This document shows positions 23,401-35,004 of a stretch of DNA of 64,000 nucleotides, in pieces. The stretch comes from Podocnemis expansa. Taxonomy: Eukaryota; Chordata; Testudines; Podocnemididae. The stretch covers positions 124,001 through 188,000 of the forward strand of contig ML681992.1 of assembly GCA_007922195.1 (NCBI GenBank). The letters are read 5' to 3'. The translations under genes were made by a program, and so were the position numbers. Each line of letters opens with the position of its first letter. Position 1 is the stretch's first letter. Below the pieces are notes generated by a model. The model was not told the origin of the DNA, made no database searches, and saw nothing but the letters and a program-made list of their open reading frames with translations.

Positions 23401-25652
23401 ATGCCTGGTTTCAAGCCATGCCTAGGATGCTGCAAAGCTTTTCTGCTCGACAATCCACACGATAAATGTCTTGCATGCCTCAGTGAGTCCCATCTTGCCG
23501 AGAGTTTCTCCTTCTGCCACTCCTTCAAAAGGAGGACTAGCAAGGACAGAGAGCTGTGCCTCCAATCCCTTGCTGGGAGCACTGGGCAAGCCTCTGGTGC
23601 CGCCCAAGCCCTGAGTGCTCCGCCGGCTCACCCATCGGCCTGGGGCGCCGAAGCCCAGGGACTGATCTCTGGTGCCGAGCCTAAAGTCTCAGTCAACAAC
23701 CTCATCATTACCAGTGGGGCACCGAACACTGCAGTCGCCAAATCAACCCAGCGCTGAAACCAAGGCGGTACCACCAGTGGCACCGCCAGCGCCTCAGGCT
23801 TTCACATCAGTGCAGACACATTCTCTGGTCTGCATTCAAATCAAATCATAGGGCTGGAAGGGACCTCATGAGATCATCGAGTCTAACCCCCTGGGAATTG
23901 AACCCAGGACCTTCTGCATGTTAAGCAGAGGTGCTAGCCACTACAGCAGAAAATCAGCTCAATGCCGACTGCAGCACTGGAAGCCCAGTCGGCACAGGGA
24001 GTGGCTCCACCCACTGACAGCACCACCTAGCCTGTTGCTGGCACCACAATCTGGCAGTGGGAACTGGTCTCCCAACCTGGCGCCATCTCTGGTACTGCAT
24101 TCAGTGGAGGACTGCTCCCCGGCCTCCTCCCCACGCTCCCCCCGAGATATGTCGGTGCTGTGCTCCCAAGCCTCGGGGGCTCCTTCCCACGGATCGGTGT
24201 TGACTTTGCCTCCAGCCTCGGTACACTCTTCTCCTCTCAAGACAGTAATAAAGGTAGGGGAACATTTAGGGAAACAGCATTGTAAGTGCTCTCCCTCGCC
24301 CGCGCCTTGACGCAAGCACAGATCCTCGGGCCCGCCTGAACTAGTGGGGCCCTCCCCTTTGGGTACCACATTGCAGCCTAGCTGAGGCTGCTCCCCTCCG
24401 TGCCATCTGGAGGCCGGAGCGTCTTTTAACAGCAGGTCACACGCCTGGCTGGACATGGTCGCAGATGACACTTCAGCCTCATGGCACTGCTCCGTCCTGT
24501 CCCCCTCACAGACCATGGATTTGGACTTCTTGGACGATGAACCCGATCCTGACTCCACACATCGGAGTAGGTTGCAGGCCCATTCTTCCTCATTGACTGA
24601 TGAATACACCTTTGAGAGACCAATTGACTGTAACAAGGACTCTCGTGCCCACCAGGAGTTGCTACGCCGCATGGCAGCAAACCTGAACCTGGAGCTCGGG
24701 GTCGTCCAAGAGGAGGGGAGCCCCCTCTTCAATGTTGGCTGGAGGGCTCCACCTCCTAAGGTGTCTGTACTGCTCCATGAAGGGGTATACAGCATCCTCA
24801 AGACACGCTGGCAAACCCCATCCTCGATCCCCCTGGTATCTAGGGTCACCGACCATAAGTACCACGTCCTTCGGGACAAATTCTCCTTTCTGTTCCGGGA
24901 CCCCACTCCGGGGTCGCTGGTCGTCGACACCGTGAACCAGAAAGAGAGAAGGTCAACTGGGTTCCACCCCTAAGAATAAGGAGGCAAAGAAACTCGACCT
25001 GCTTGGCAGGAAGGTTTACTCCACAACTGCCCTTCAGCTGCGCATAGCAAACCACTCGGCCCTTATGACAAGGTATATCTTTAACCTCTGGAAAACCATG
25101 CAAGGCTTCAGCACCGTTATCCCAAAGGATCACCTTAGAGACTTTGACATAATGCTTGAAGAAGGGAAATGGCATCCAGAGATGCTCTGATGGCCATCTG
25201 GGATGCTGTGGATGCAGCCGCCCGTACGACGGCATTGGCTGTAGTAATGCGCTGTTTGGCCTAGCTACAGGGCTCGCGCCTACCACTGCAGCTGCAGCTC
25301 ACTGTTCAGGGCCTCCCATTTGAAGGCCCTGACCTTTTCACTGAGTCCACAGATGCCAAACTCCATGGCACGAAAGACTCAAGGGCCACGCTCCGGTTGC
25401 TGGGAATTTACACCCTGCAACCAAACAGATACTCTCTAAAACCCCATCAACTCCTCCAACAACTTCAGCAGTTAAAACAACAGATCCAACTGCAGAGTAC
25501 ATTCCCGAGTTCCCTCCCCTTTTCCCAGCATCACCTTGGGGACATGGACAGGGACAAGGTCCATTCGGGAAAGAGTGAGAAGTCCCACTTTCCCCAATTG
25601 AGTAGGCATGGGCAGGCCTCCGAATGCTCGTCGGGCAAGAAACAGTGCTTTT
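23401..25652 (+). pseudogene. DIRS copy B gag
   Basis: Degenerate gag-like gene. It starts at ATG 23401 with MPGFKPCLGCCKAFLLDN and a second cysteine pair in HDKCLACL, a Cys/His arrangement conserved in copies C and D that could bind zinc. Serine/proline-rich sequence follows, then a conserved middle part (LELGVVQEEGSPLFN, about 24690; DKFSFLFRDPTPGSLVVDT, about 24880), KKLDLLGRKVYSTTALQL (about 24990), and the C-terminal PFEGPDLFTES (about 25320) with a Q-rich tail ending GKKQCF at 25650. Stops and frameshifts occur near 23757, 24970 and 25263, and a minus-strand SINE interrupts it at 23838-23955. The role is inferred from position in DIRS elements. Confidence 0.8.
23838..23955 (-). repeat. 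tRNA-Val-derived SINE with CR1-like tail, inside DIRS gag
   Basis: Reverse complement of the element at 61800-61918. The B box appears as GGAATTGAACC, the anticodon arm as TTCTGCATGTTAAGCAGAGG, and the tail as TCATAGGGCTGGAAGGGACC followed by TCATGAGATCATCGAG. It interrupts the gag of DIRS copy B, so it inserted after that copy. No clean target duplication could be read. Confidence 0.82.
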
Positions 25653-25659
25653 GATGGTT

Positions 25660-27555
25660 ACCATATAGCCAGCGAACCCACGAATTGACCAGCCCCAACT
25701 GCTTACACTGCTTCACACACCACTGGGCCAACATCACTTCCGACCAATGGGTGCTCGAGATGGTTGCAGAGGGGTTTCATATTCAGTTTCTTTCGATTCC
25801 TTGGGACAGAAAACCGCCCCCTCATTCATCCCTCAGAAACCAGGAACTGTCCTACCTTCTCGAGATCGAATGCCAGAAACTCCTCTCCCTTGGAGCCATA
25901 GAAAAGCTCCCAAAGCGGGAGTGGGGAAAAGGGTTTTACTCTCAATACTTCCTGGTCCCGAAATCCAAGGGGGCCTTCAACCCATTCTAGATCTCAGATC
26001 CTTAAACAAACACATAAGGAGAATAAAGTTCCGCATGGTTTCCCTATCACAAATCCTTCTGTTGCTGTCTCCCGGGGATTGGTTCATGGCCCTCAATCTG
26101 AAAGATGCCTATTTTCATATAGCCATAAGGCCCTACCACAGGAGGTTCCTAAGGTTCATGGTGGCAAATGACCACTTCCAGTTCACCTCTCTCCCTGGCC
26201 CCCCAGGGTGTTCACGAAGTGCATGGCACCGGTCGTGGCGTACTGGCGCAAATGAAGCATAACAATTTATCCCTACCTAGACGACTGGTTAATAGTCTGG
26301 AAATCAAGCTCCCAAGTAGGGCTCCACATCAAAGCAGTAGTGAGGCTCTGCAACTATATGGATCTCCATATAAACCAGGAGAAGTCAAAGCTCTGCCCAT
26401 CCCAAAACATAGAGTTCATAGGGGCGTGTCTAGATGCCTGCAAGGAGTTAGCATTCCTACCCCACTCCAGATTTCTGTCCTTGTGTACCATCATTATCGA
26501 GCTGCAAATGTTCCCTGTGACCATGGCCTGACAGTGCCTGCAGCTCTTCAGTCACATGGCAGCCTCCACCTCAGTGACCTAGATGGTGTGCCTGAGGATG
26601 AGGCCTTTCCAGATCTGGCTTTCCACAGTGTTCCACATATGGAGGGACTCCCTGAACAAGGTACTGTCTGTTCCCCAGGATACTCTGAGGACACTTCAGG
26701 TATGGAGGGATCCCCGCTTTGCCTTAGGGGGCATTTCCTTCAAAGACCTCAGACCCTCAGTGACCGTAATAACGGATGTCTCAAACACGGGGGGGGGGGC
26801 ACATCGCTGGGGGACTCTCCACTCAAGGGCTCTGCTCCCACACCGACGGCCCTCTCCACATAAATGTGAAGGAACTAAGGGCCACCAGGCTAGCCTGCTT
26901 GACCTTCCTACACAAGATATGGGGCAGGTCAGTCCAGATCCTCACAGACAATACCACAGCCGTGTTCTACACGAATTGGCAAGGGGGGCTCCATTCTATG
27001 CCACTTTGCAAGGAGGTGTGCAAATTCTGGGAGTTGGCCATATGACACGACTTCATCCCAGTGGCCTCCCACCTACCCGGGGTGGACAACAGGCTGGTGG
27101 ACTCTTTAAGCAGAAAACCACTAGCAAACCATGAGTGGCCCCTTCACGACAAGGTGTTCTCCCTCCTGGTAGACAAATGGGGTCTCCCCCAGATAGACTT
27201 GTTTGTGACACGACAGAATCTCAAATGCTCCCAGTTCTGCTCCCTCAGTGACCGGGAGGAGGGGTCCCTCACCGACGTCTTCCTCATCAACTGGTCAGGG
27301 CCCCTGATGTACGCCTTGCTGCCGGTTCCCCTGATTCAGAGGGTTCTCCTGAAAATCATCAGGGACAGATCGAACATAATACTAATAGCTCCGGACTGAC
27401 CCAGCCAGCACTGGTTCCCACTCCTGCAGGACATGTCCATAGAGATCCCAATCCACCTCCCACTGTTGCAGACCTCCTGTCACAGGACTTAGGGTGCCTT
27501 CAGCACCCAGACCCAGGCCACCTACACCAGACAGCCTGGATGTTCTCTGGCTCAG
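25660..27555 (+). pseudogene. DIRS copy B reverse transcriptase / RNase H
   Basis: Degenerate pol. RT fingers at 25740-25990 (LLSLGAIEKLPKRE), then a frame change near 25985. Motif A reads ALNLKDAYFHI (about 26090), where copies A and C have ALDL, so the catalytic aspartate is asparagine. A small deletion removes the FGLS of motif B near 26196. The active-site box PYLDDWLI is intact (about 26270). RNase H: ITDVSNTGGGAH (about 26770), INVKELRATRLA (about 26862), LTDNTTAVFYTN (about 26940), a stop at 27043, then LPGVDNRLVDSLSR (about 27076) and VFLINWSGPLMYA (about 27280). A stop at 27400 follows. The gene stops at the fusion point with copy C, so no recombinase follows. Confidence 0.83.
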
Positions 27556-27639
27556 TGACCCTCCCACTTTCTTTCTTTCCACCCTCAGCAAGGGTTTTAG
27601 AACAGCCAAAACTTATGGAAGCAAGTGCCTGTTCTCCTT

Positions 27640-29726
27640 TTGTTCTTATTAAAGATACCAGGGTGTAAACCATGTCTGTCATGCTGCAAAGCCTTTTCAC
27701 TTGACAACGCCCACGAAAAATGCCTCATGTGCCTTGGTGAATTATACCTCATGGAAAACTGCTCTATCTGCAAGTCCTTCAAGCAGAGGACCCACAAGGA
27801 CAGGGAGTGGAAGTTGCCCACCCTTGTCGAGGACCATGTATCTCAGCGAGCACCCGATATGTCTCTCGTGCTAAACACTTTGCTGGCACTGCATGTGACC
27901 TCTGCACTGGAACCCACCTGGCACTGCTCTCCGGCTCAGAATATGAAACCATGATCGGCATCAAATTCAGCACTGGAATGGTGCCATTCACCCCCGTCCC
28001 TGCATACCCCTTCATGGGAGTCGGTACCGGGGCACCTTTTAGTACCATCAACGCCGGAGGCCCTCACAGCGGCATGGGCCCTGTTCCAGGAATCTGCTCC
28101 AGTACCAACAAAGAAAGCCTTGTCAAAGGGTAAATGGATGCTTTCAGCTAACGAGTGGACAGGCTGGGGCTCGGTACCGCCCCCTGGCCTTGGCACCATC
28201 AAGTCCACCACTGGCACCACTGAGGGGCACCAAAGACCACTCCAGTGACCACTCCTCCTGGCAAGCCCTCGATACCATGCTCCCAGTGTCCAAAAACACA
28301 GAGGTCTAGCTCATCCTCACCATAATCTTTTGGCTCCATTCAGTGCCCTGGATCACCCAGTCAAAAAGGGGCACAACCCCAGCAACACTGGTGCGGGTGT
28401 CCCAAGGCAGCTCTACCCATGCTAGCAAGGGTGCACAGAGGGCAAGGGGTCACTCCCCCTCCCATTGACCCATGGTCATGGACTCCTTTAATGACTGGTC
28501 GCAGGAGTGGCTCAATTCGATAGTTCACGACAACTCAGCCTCTCAGCACCAGTCGGCACCGTCTCTGTCTCAAACTCTGGATTCCTTGGGCATAACCGAC
28601 AATGAGCCTGACCCAGATTCCACCCAGCATAGCAGATCAAGGGGCCCCTCATCCTTTTCTCTGGATGAGTATGCTTTTCAAAGACCCCTGCGTACAGAGA
28701 TGCCCCCACACACAACAGGACCTGCTTTGTCGTATGGCAGTAAACGTCAGCTTGAAGATGGGAGTGGTCCAGGAGGAATGTGACCCTCTCTTTGATGTGG
28801 GGGATGCTGCCCCACTGGTGAAAGTATCTACACTCCTCCATGAGGGGGTGTACAGGATCGCTAGGGCATGAGGGCAGACCCCCATCATCAATTCCTCTAG
28901 TGTCCAAGGTGGCGGATCGAAGGTACCACATTCCTTCTGAAAAGTTTGTGTTCCTCTTCCAGCATCCTATGCTGGGGTCCCTGGTAGTGGATGCAGTTAA
29001 CCAAAAGGAAAGGCAGGGCCAGCCAGGCTCTACCCCCAAGAATAACGAAACAAAGAAACTTGACCTATTTGGTAGGAAGGTTTATTCTACCTCAGCTTTA
29101 CAGCTATGAATTGCTAACCACCAAGCCCTCATGGGGAGGTATGTTTTCAACCTTTGGCGAGCCATGGAGGGCTTCCATGATGCTATCTCTAAGGACGGCC
29201 TGAGAGACTTTGAGATTATGGTGGGGGAAGGGGTCTTGGCCTCTAGAGATGCCCTTATGGCCTCCTGGGATGCATCTGACACAGTTTTGTGCAACATGGC
29301 CTCTGCCGTGGCTATGAGACGCTCAGCCTGGCTTCAAAGCTTGGGCCTGTCCCCACAGATGCAACTCATCATATATAGGATCTACCATTTGAGGGCCCTG
29401 ATCTCTTTGCCGAGTCCATGGACTCAAAGCTGCATGGCATGAAGGATTCTAAGGCTACCCTTAAATCCCTAGGCATGTAAATGCCACCACCCATTTGGCA
29501 CTCCTTCAAGCCCCAGCAGCTGCTGCAACAGCAACTACAGCAGTGGAAACAGCAGACCCAGACACAGGGATCCTTCTCCCAGTCTTACCAGTACCCCCAA
29601 TGCCAATATTGGAGTCTGGATAGGGATAAGACCTGTCCACATAAAGGCCAAAAATCCCAGGCCTTCCAGACTAGTCGTCACAGACAAGGTACCAAACATT
29701 CAGCGGGAAAGAAGCAGCACTTTTGA
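27640..29726 (+). pseudogene. DIRS copy C gag
   Basis: Degenerate gag. The expected start codon at 27655 is ATA instead of ATG. It is followed by PGCKPCLSCCKAFSLDNAHE and KCLMCL, the same Cys/His pattern as copies B and D. Later parts in changed frames: LKMGVVQEECDPLFDVGDAA (about 28755), EKFVFLFQHPMLGSLVVDA (about 28940), KKLDLFGRKVYSTSALQL then a stop (about 29054-29109), FNLWRAMEGFHDAISKDGLR (about 29145) and a Q-rich tail to GKKQHF (29724). At least three frame breaks occur. Its 5' leader starts at the join with copy B and lacks a left terminal repeat. Confidence 0.8.
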
Positions 29727-29739
29727 TGGTCAGCCCGAT

Positions 29740-32058
29740 GGCAGCGGAACCACAGCCTCAACCCGAATCTTTGCCAACTGCCTGGGTTCATATGCGCACC
29801 ACTGGGCCGACATCACAACTGACCAGTGGATTCTGGAAATGATCTTGCAAGGGTACCACATACAATTTTGGTCAATTCCTTGGGACAGAAAACCACCCCG
29901 TTGCTTGGATCTCGGGAACTGAGAAAATGCGAGAAACTCCTCTTCCTTAGGACCATAGAGAGGGTCCCAAAGTTGGAGGGTTTTACTCCCGTTACTTTCT
30001 AGTTACCAAATCAAATGGGGACCTGAGACCTATTCTGGATCTCAGCGCTTTAAACAAATACATAAGGGACATAAAGTTCCGTATAGTTTCCTTGTCACAG
30101 ATCATCCCATCTCTGAATCCCAGGGGTTGGTTCGCAGCCCTTGATCTAAAGGACGCTTACTTTCACATTGTGATTCTCCCTTGCCACAGAAAGTTTTTAA
30201 GGTTCATGGTGGGGGGAAAACACTTCCAGTTCACATCACTCCCCTTCAGACTCTCTCTGGCCCCCAGAGTGTTCACAAAGTGCATGGTGGCAGTCACTGC
30301 TTACCTACATCAGCAGGGTATAAAGATTTACCCCTACCTAGATGACTGGTTGATAAATGGGGGATTGGGAGCTCAGGTAGAACACAGCATCAAGGTAGTG
30401 AGCCAACTGTGCAGGCACTTGGGGCTCTGCATAAATCGAGAAAAGTCAAAACTTTGCCCACTCCAAAGCATAGAGTTCATAGGAGCTCTCCTAGACTCCC
30501 AAAGAGGGAGGGCCTTCCTGCCCCCCTCAAGATTTCAGTCCGTCTGCACCATCATAGCGTCATCACAGGTAACCACAGTCTGATGCTACCCACAGTTTTT
30601 CGAGCACCTGGTGGCCACCACCTCCATGATAAGGACGGCCCACCGGCTAATGAGACCTTTTTAGATTTGATTGTCCACAGTGTTCCACCCACAGAGACAT
30701 CCTCTGTCCAAGGTATTGTTGGTTCCCCAAGACATCCTGGGGACACTAGAGATCTGGAGGGGCCCCTTCTTCACCATGGGGGGAATTCCCTTCCAAGCCT
30801 CAGTCCCTCGGCTACAGAGTGGGGGGCCCACATATCAGGGGACTTACCATCCAAGGACTTTGGTCTCCATCTGACAGCAGGGGCGTCGCTGCCCTGGGGA
30901 GGGACTCGGGGCACATGCCCAGGCCTCACTCCCAGCCTGCAGGCCCTGCTCCCTGGCCGGGGCTGGGGCCGGAAGCAGCTGCAGGCAGCCGGGCCCCACA
31001 TCCCCAGCCAGGGACGGGGCTGCTGCCGCTGCCGCAGGTGGCCAGGCCCCAGATTCCCCACCATGACTGTGGGCGGCTGGGCCCCAGATCCCCAGCTGGG
31101 GACGGGGCCACCGCAGGCGGCCAGGCCGCAGATCCCCGGCCACGGACAGGGCTGCTGCGGCCACCAGCGGTTGGGCGCCAGATCACCAGCCCGATTGGGC
31201 CAGAGACCGGGAGAGGGGTGGCCTCACCAGATCCGGGACACCGGCGCTGGGAGTTCGGGGCACGTGCCTTCGGTGCCCAGTGCCAGCGATGCCCCTGTCT
31301 GATAGCCTGCTTCACATAAATGTGAAGGAACTGTGGGCCATCAGATTGGCTTACAGGATTTTTCTGGACAAGATAAAAGGCAAGTTGGTCCGGATCCTGA
31401 CGGAGAACACTGCGGCCATGTTCTATAAGAACCAGCAAGGGGGGGGGGTCCATTCCCCAGCCCTCTGCAGGGAGGCAAACAGCCTCTGGGAACTAGCCCT
31501 GAGGTAGAACTTCACTCCGCTGGCAGTTCACCTACCAGGAGTGGACAACAAGCTGGCAGATTTGCACAGCAGAAACCCTTTAAGCCACCACGAGCGGTCC
31601 TTCTACAACAGGATAATATCCCACCTAATTAACAAGTGGGGAGCACCCCAAGTAGACCTATTTGTGACATAACAGAACCACAAATGTTGGCATTTCTGCT
31701 CTCTCAGGGGTCGGGAGGAGGGTTCACTCACGGACACCCTCCTCCTCAGTTGGTCAGGCCCTCTACTGTATGCCTTCCCACCATTTCCATTGATATACAG
31801 GGTCCTTCTGAAGGCCAAGACAGATGGACCGAACATGATACTGATAGCTCTGGATTGGCCCAGGCAACACTGGTGCTCATTCTTACAAGACCTGTCCATA
31901 GATGCTCCAATCTGCCTTCCCCTGTGGGCGGACCTCCTGACAGAAGACTTGGGGTGCCTCTGGCATCCGAAACCCAGTCTCCTGCATCTGACAGCCTGGA
32001 GACTCCTTGGCTGAACGAACAGGAAAGACTCAGCTCATGCAGGGTCAGGAAGGTATTA
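29740..32058 (+). pseudogene. DIRS copy C reverse transcriptase / RNase H, split by a hAT element
   Basis: The least damaged RT in the window. The RT core at 30092-30583 is one frame with motif A ALDLKDAYFHI (about 30133), motif B SLPFRLSLAPRVF (about 30236; FR where copy A has FG) and an intact PYLDDWLI box (about 30332). The fingers region 29800-30050 contains frame breaks. After 30583 the frame changes; a 420-bp GC-rich hAT element sits at 30878-31297, exactly where copy B reads straight through. RNase H resumes at 31310 with INVKELWAIRLAYRIF, ILTENTAAMFYKN (SDNT-type aspartate changed to glutamate) and LPGVDNKLADLHSR. Loss of function is certain. Confidence 0.83.
30878..31297. mobile_element. 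GC-rich hAT-type non-autonomous element, copy 2, in DIRS copy C
   Basis: The ends are CAGGGGCGTCGCTG and CAGCGATGCCCCTG, a near-perfect inverted pair. The 8-bp duplication is TCTGACAG (30870-30877) and TCTGATAG (31298-31305), one mismatch. The interior resembles 12883-13286, including CCAGAGACCGGGAGAGGGGT against CCGGAAAGCGGGAGAGGGGT. Copy B at about 26845 shows the uninterrupted DIRS sequence. Confidence 0.88.
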
Positions 32059-32059
32059 G

Positions 32060-33031
32060 TCGGTGGCAGAAGGCCTTCCACCAGGGCCACCTACACAGCC
32101 TAATGAAGACATTTCTCCTGCTGGGGCTCAAGGCAAAGGGGTCATTCCCACATTAGTCCCCTTACACCTAATCCTTGATTACCTGCTAGACCTCAGAGAT
32201 AAGGGCCTCTCTCTTTCCTCCCTGAGAGTCCATCGAACAGCAATTTCGGCCTTCCATGAGAAGGTGAATGGTGTTCCTGTTTTATCCCATCCCACCTCCA
32301 GTAGATTTTTGAGAGGATTCGAAAGAGTCTTCCACAGCTTTGTGAACCTATCCCTCAATGGGACCTTAATGTGGTGCTCTGAGGACCTTATGAACCCCTG
32401 GACTCTTGTACTCTACTAGTCCTTGCCTGCAAGGTAGCCTTTTTGGTGGCAATTACTTTGGCTAGAAGGGTCTCTGAACTTAAGGCCCTTTCCTTAGAAC
32501 CTCCATATACGAGATTCTTTCCTGATAAATTGGTGCTCTGCCCACACCCATTCTTCCTGCCTAAGGTGGTTTCCCCTTTTCACCTTAATCAATACATTTG
32601 TTTGCCAGTGTTCTTTCCAAACCCTCAGGTTACCAAGAACCAGAGGAAGTGGCACACCCTGGATGTAAAGAGGGTGCTCTTAACGTATAGCGCACGCACC
32701 CATTCCACCAGACCTCCCAACTGTTCATGGCAGTCGCAGAATGTAAAAGAGGTCTTCAGTCTCATCACAGTGTATTTCCAAATGGATAGTAAATTGCATG
32801 AAAGACTGCTACAGACGGTTGAATACACCCCTCCTGGGCAACGTCAAGGCTCATTCCACCAGGGCCCAGGCTTCATCAACGACCTTCCTCGTCCAGGTCC
32901 CAATCCAAGAGATCTGCAGGGCAGCTGCATGGTTGTCAGTGCATACTTTCACGACGCACTATGCTATCGTCCAACAGGCTAGAGATGATGCTGTGTTGGG
33001 CAGAGACGTACTCAGTGTGGGTAAGTTGTAA
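32060..33031 (+). pseudogene. DIRS copy C tyrosine recombinase
   Basis: The fullest recombinase in the window, spread over three frames. The N-terminal DNA-binding part (32140-32419) includes LILDYLLDLRDKGLSLSSLR and VHRTAISAFHEKV. The catalytic domain starts at 32443 with AITLARRVSELKAL, whose arginine is the likely first catalytic residue, then FLPKVVSPFHLNQ and WHTLDVKRVLLTY (about 32650). After a frame change near 32800, HSTRAQASSTTFL gives the H-x-x-R pair and CRAAAWLSVHTFTTHYAI the likely nucleophilic tyrosine; it ends with a stop at 33029-33031. Known DIRS recombinases insert without duplicating the target. Frame breaks near 32419 and 32800 make it non-functional. Confidence 0.82.
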
Positions 33032-33065
33032 CTCCTCCCACCATCCTTGGGTATGGCTAGCAGTC

Positions 33066-33414
33066 ACCTGTAACTGAATGATGTGAGTAGCACTTGAAGA
33101 ACAACAGTGGGTTACTCACCAGTAACCGTCTTTCTTCGAGATAGGCTGCTCGCATACATTCAGATCCCTTCCACTGTCCCTGCTAACTGGAATTGGTGAA
33201 GAAATAAGGGACTGGGAGGGTCGGGGTCACAGTCACCTATATAGCCACAGTTGTGGCACAGAGGGGGTGTTGGCCATGTGCCCTGACCTGACAGGCTAAA
33301 GCTAAAGACTTTCTGAGCTACCATGCGCTGCGGCACATATACACCTGTAACTGAATGTATGTGAACAGCCTATCTCAAAGAAGGACGGTTACTAGTAAGT
33401 AACCCACCGTTCTT
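33066..33414 (+). repeat. DIRS copy C internal complementary region and right terminal repeat
   Basis: 33066-33165 joins the complement of a left end (TGAATGATGTGAGTAGCACT) to that of a right end (GGGTTACTCACCAGTAACC ... GCTGCTCGCATACATTCAG). 33205-33414 is the right terminal repeat, ending AACCCACCGTTCTT. It mirrors the left repeat of copy B. Confidence 0.82.
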
Positions 33415-34448
33415 AAAACCAAGTAACATCATTGTTTATAATCTGTTCAAGTGTGGTATCTTCTTAACAATACATAAAGTGAAGCTGGACTCCTATGACA
33501 AAAATATCCAGTCCTTCCTAGTAAAAATGAAGATGCAAATAAAGATCTGTAAAACATAGGCGACTGTTAAAATCGACTTTTTCAAGATTAGACACTGTAC
33601 AATCTACTGAGAAAACAGCAAAAAATAGTGTGGTAAATGCTTTGTATTCTGTAACATTTAATATTACATGGTGAGCTCATTTGTTTGTTCTTGAGGAAAT
33701 TTTGTGGAAGTCTTGTAATGTCATCACAGATCAGGATAGTAAATTACATTATGCTCCTAGGACCAAACTTTTTTGTGAAGACAAGAAATTGGTGAAATCT
33801 CCAGCATGTATTTTTATTGCGTGATCACACCTACTTGGATCAATTCTATCTTGTTTCATAGAGAGAACACAGAACGGGCTGAAAATGAAGAAACATCCTT
33901 GTATTATGATTATGCAGGTCAGCATATTGCAGGATTTTGCTTAAAATAAATTTTGTGTCTTGGACACTTGGATTAGCTTCAAACTTTAACTCTGAGCACA
34001 TGGTCCAAGTAAGATTCTTGGATGAGACTTGCAGCCTTCATGCATGTGAATAAGTCTTTGCAGGCATAGGAACAGGGGTAGAATATGTCAGTGGCTTTTT
34101 CAGCAATACAAATAAAGTGATTCCGAGGCATGTCTTCTTGTATTTTCCCCAAGTGACAGTCAGTGTTTACAAATGTGTCTGGGATCAAAAGAGAAGAAAA
34201 ACTCCTTTTTCAAAAAAAAATTCTTAAATTAGAAATTATGACCAGAACTCAGTAATATTCTAAATTCCTTTTTATATTAGGTTTGCTATGATCTTGTAGC
34301 TGTGATGGTCCCAGGATGTGAGAGAGATAAAGTGCATGATGCAATATATTTTATTGATGTTACAGAGGTTCCTCCAATAAAAGATATTATGTCCCCATCT
34401 TGTCTTTTTTATATTACTTATGTTAATTATTACAGTAGAATGCATCAC
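33415..34448. other. No recognisable gene
   Basis: AT-rich DNA between DIRS copy C and the next MITE. No repeats were recognised. Confidence 0.5.
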
Positions 34449-34451
34449 CAT

Positions 34452-35001
34452 GGCTGTGTTCACACACAGAGGGCTTGTTTCGAAACAAGAGGTTTCGAAA
34501 CAAGCTGTTTTGAAATAAATGGTTATTTCGAAACACCTTATTTCCAAAGACAAAAAAGATGTCTTGGAAATAAGGGAGCGAAATAGCATGTCCACAGTGT
34601 GGACATGCTATTTCGCTTGGGGTGGGGACTGCAGACACCCACGGGGTGAGGCGCCTGGCTGCGCTTCACCCCGTGGGTGCCTGCAGTCCCCCTCTGCTGG
34701 CCAGGGGACACCCCTCGGCACCCTGGCCAGGGTGCTGAGGGGGCAGCCCTTCCTCCCAGGGCGCTTAGCATTCTGGGAGGAAGGGTCAAATGCTGTTTTG
34801 AAACAGCCATTGTTTCAAAACAGCATGTCCCGTTGGCATTGTTTTGAAACAAGCTGTTTTGAAACAACGCTGTTTTGACGGGAAACCAGGTTTAAGCGTT
34901 TTCGAAGAAATGGCTGCCATTTCGAAATAAGGGGTTTGCTTGTTTCGAAATGGCCAAACAACCTTGTTGTTCTGAAATAAGAATGCTGTGTGAACACACC
35001 C
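34452..35001. mobile_element. Palindromic Harbinger-type MITE
   Basis: The left end is GGCTGTGTTCACACACAG and the right end CTGTGTGAACACACCC. The 3-bp direct repeat CAT lies at 34449-34451 and 35002-35004. The outer parts carry GTTTCGAAAC-type palindromes. The centre holds a GC-rich inverted pair: GACTGCAGACACCCACGGGG (about 34627) against CCCCGTGGGTGCCTGCAGTC (about 34669). Confidence 0.8.
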
Positions 35002-35004
35002 CAT

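Larger units (their letters stand above)
23148..33414 (+). mobile_element. Composite of two DIRS copies (B and C) fused head to tail
   Basis: One left terminal repeat (23148-23330) and one right terminal repeat (about 33205-33414) enclose two gag-RT-RNase H units. Copy B runs to about 27555 and lacks its recombinase and right end. Copy C begins there, lacks its left terminal repeat, and is otherwise complete to a recombinase. The join lies in GTGACC at 27555-27560, where the copy B sequence (CTCTGGCTCAGTGA) and the copy C 5' leader (GTGACC, then CTCCCA) overlap by a few bases. Unequal recombination or deletion between tandem copies is the simplest reading. Confidence 0.82.

Noticed and set aside
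23959..24930. 323-codon open frame on the minus strand
   Set aside because: It is antisense to the DIRS gag of copy B; the sense strand shows conserved gag segments shared with three other copies.
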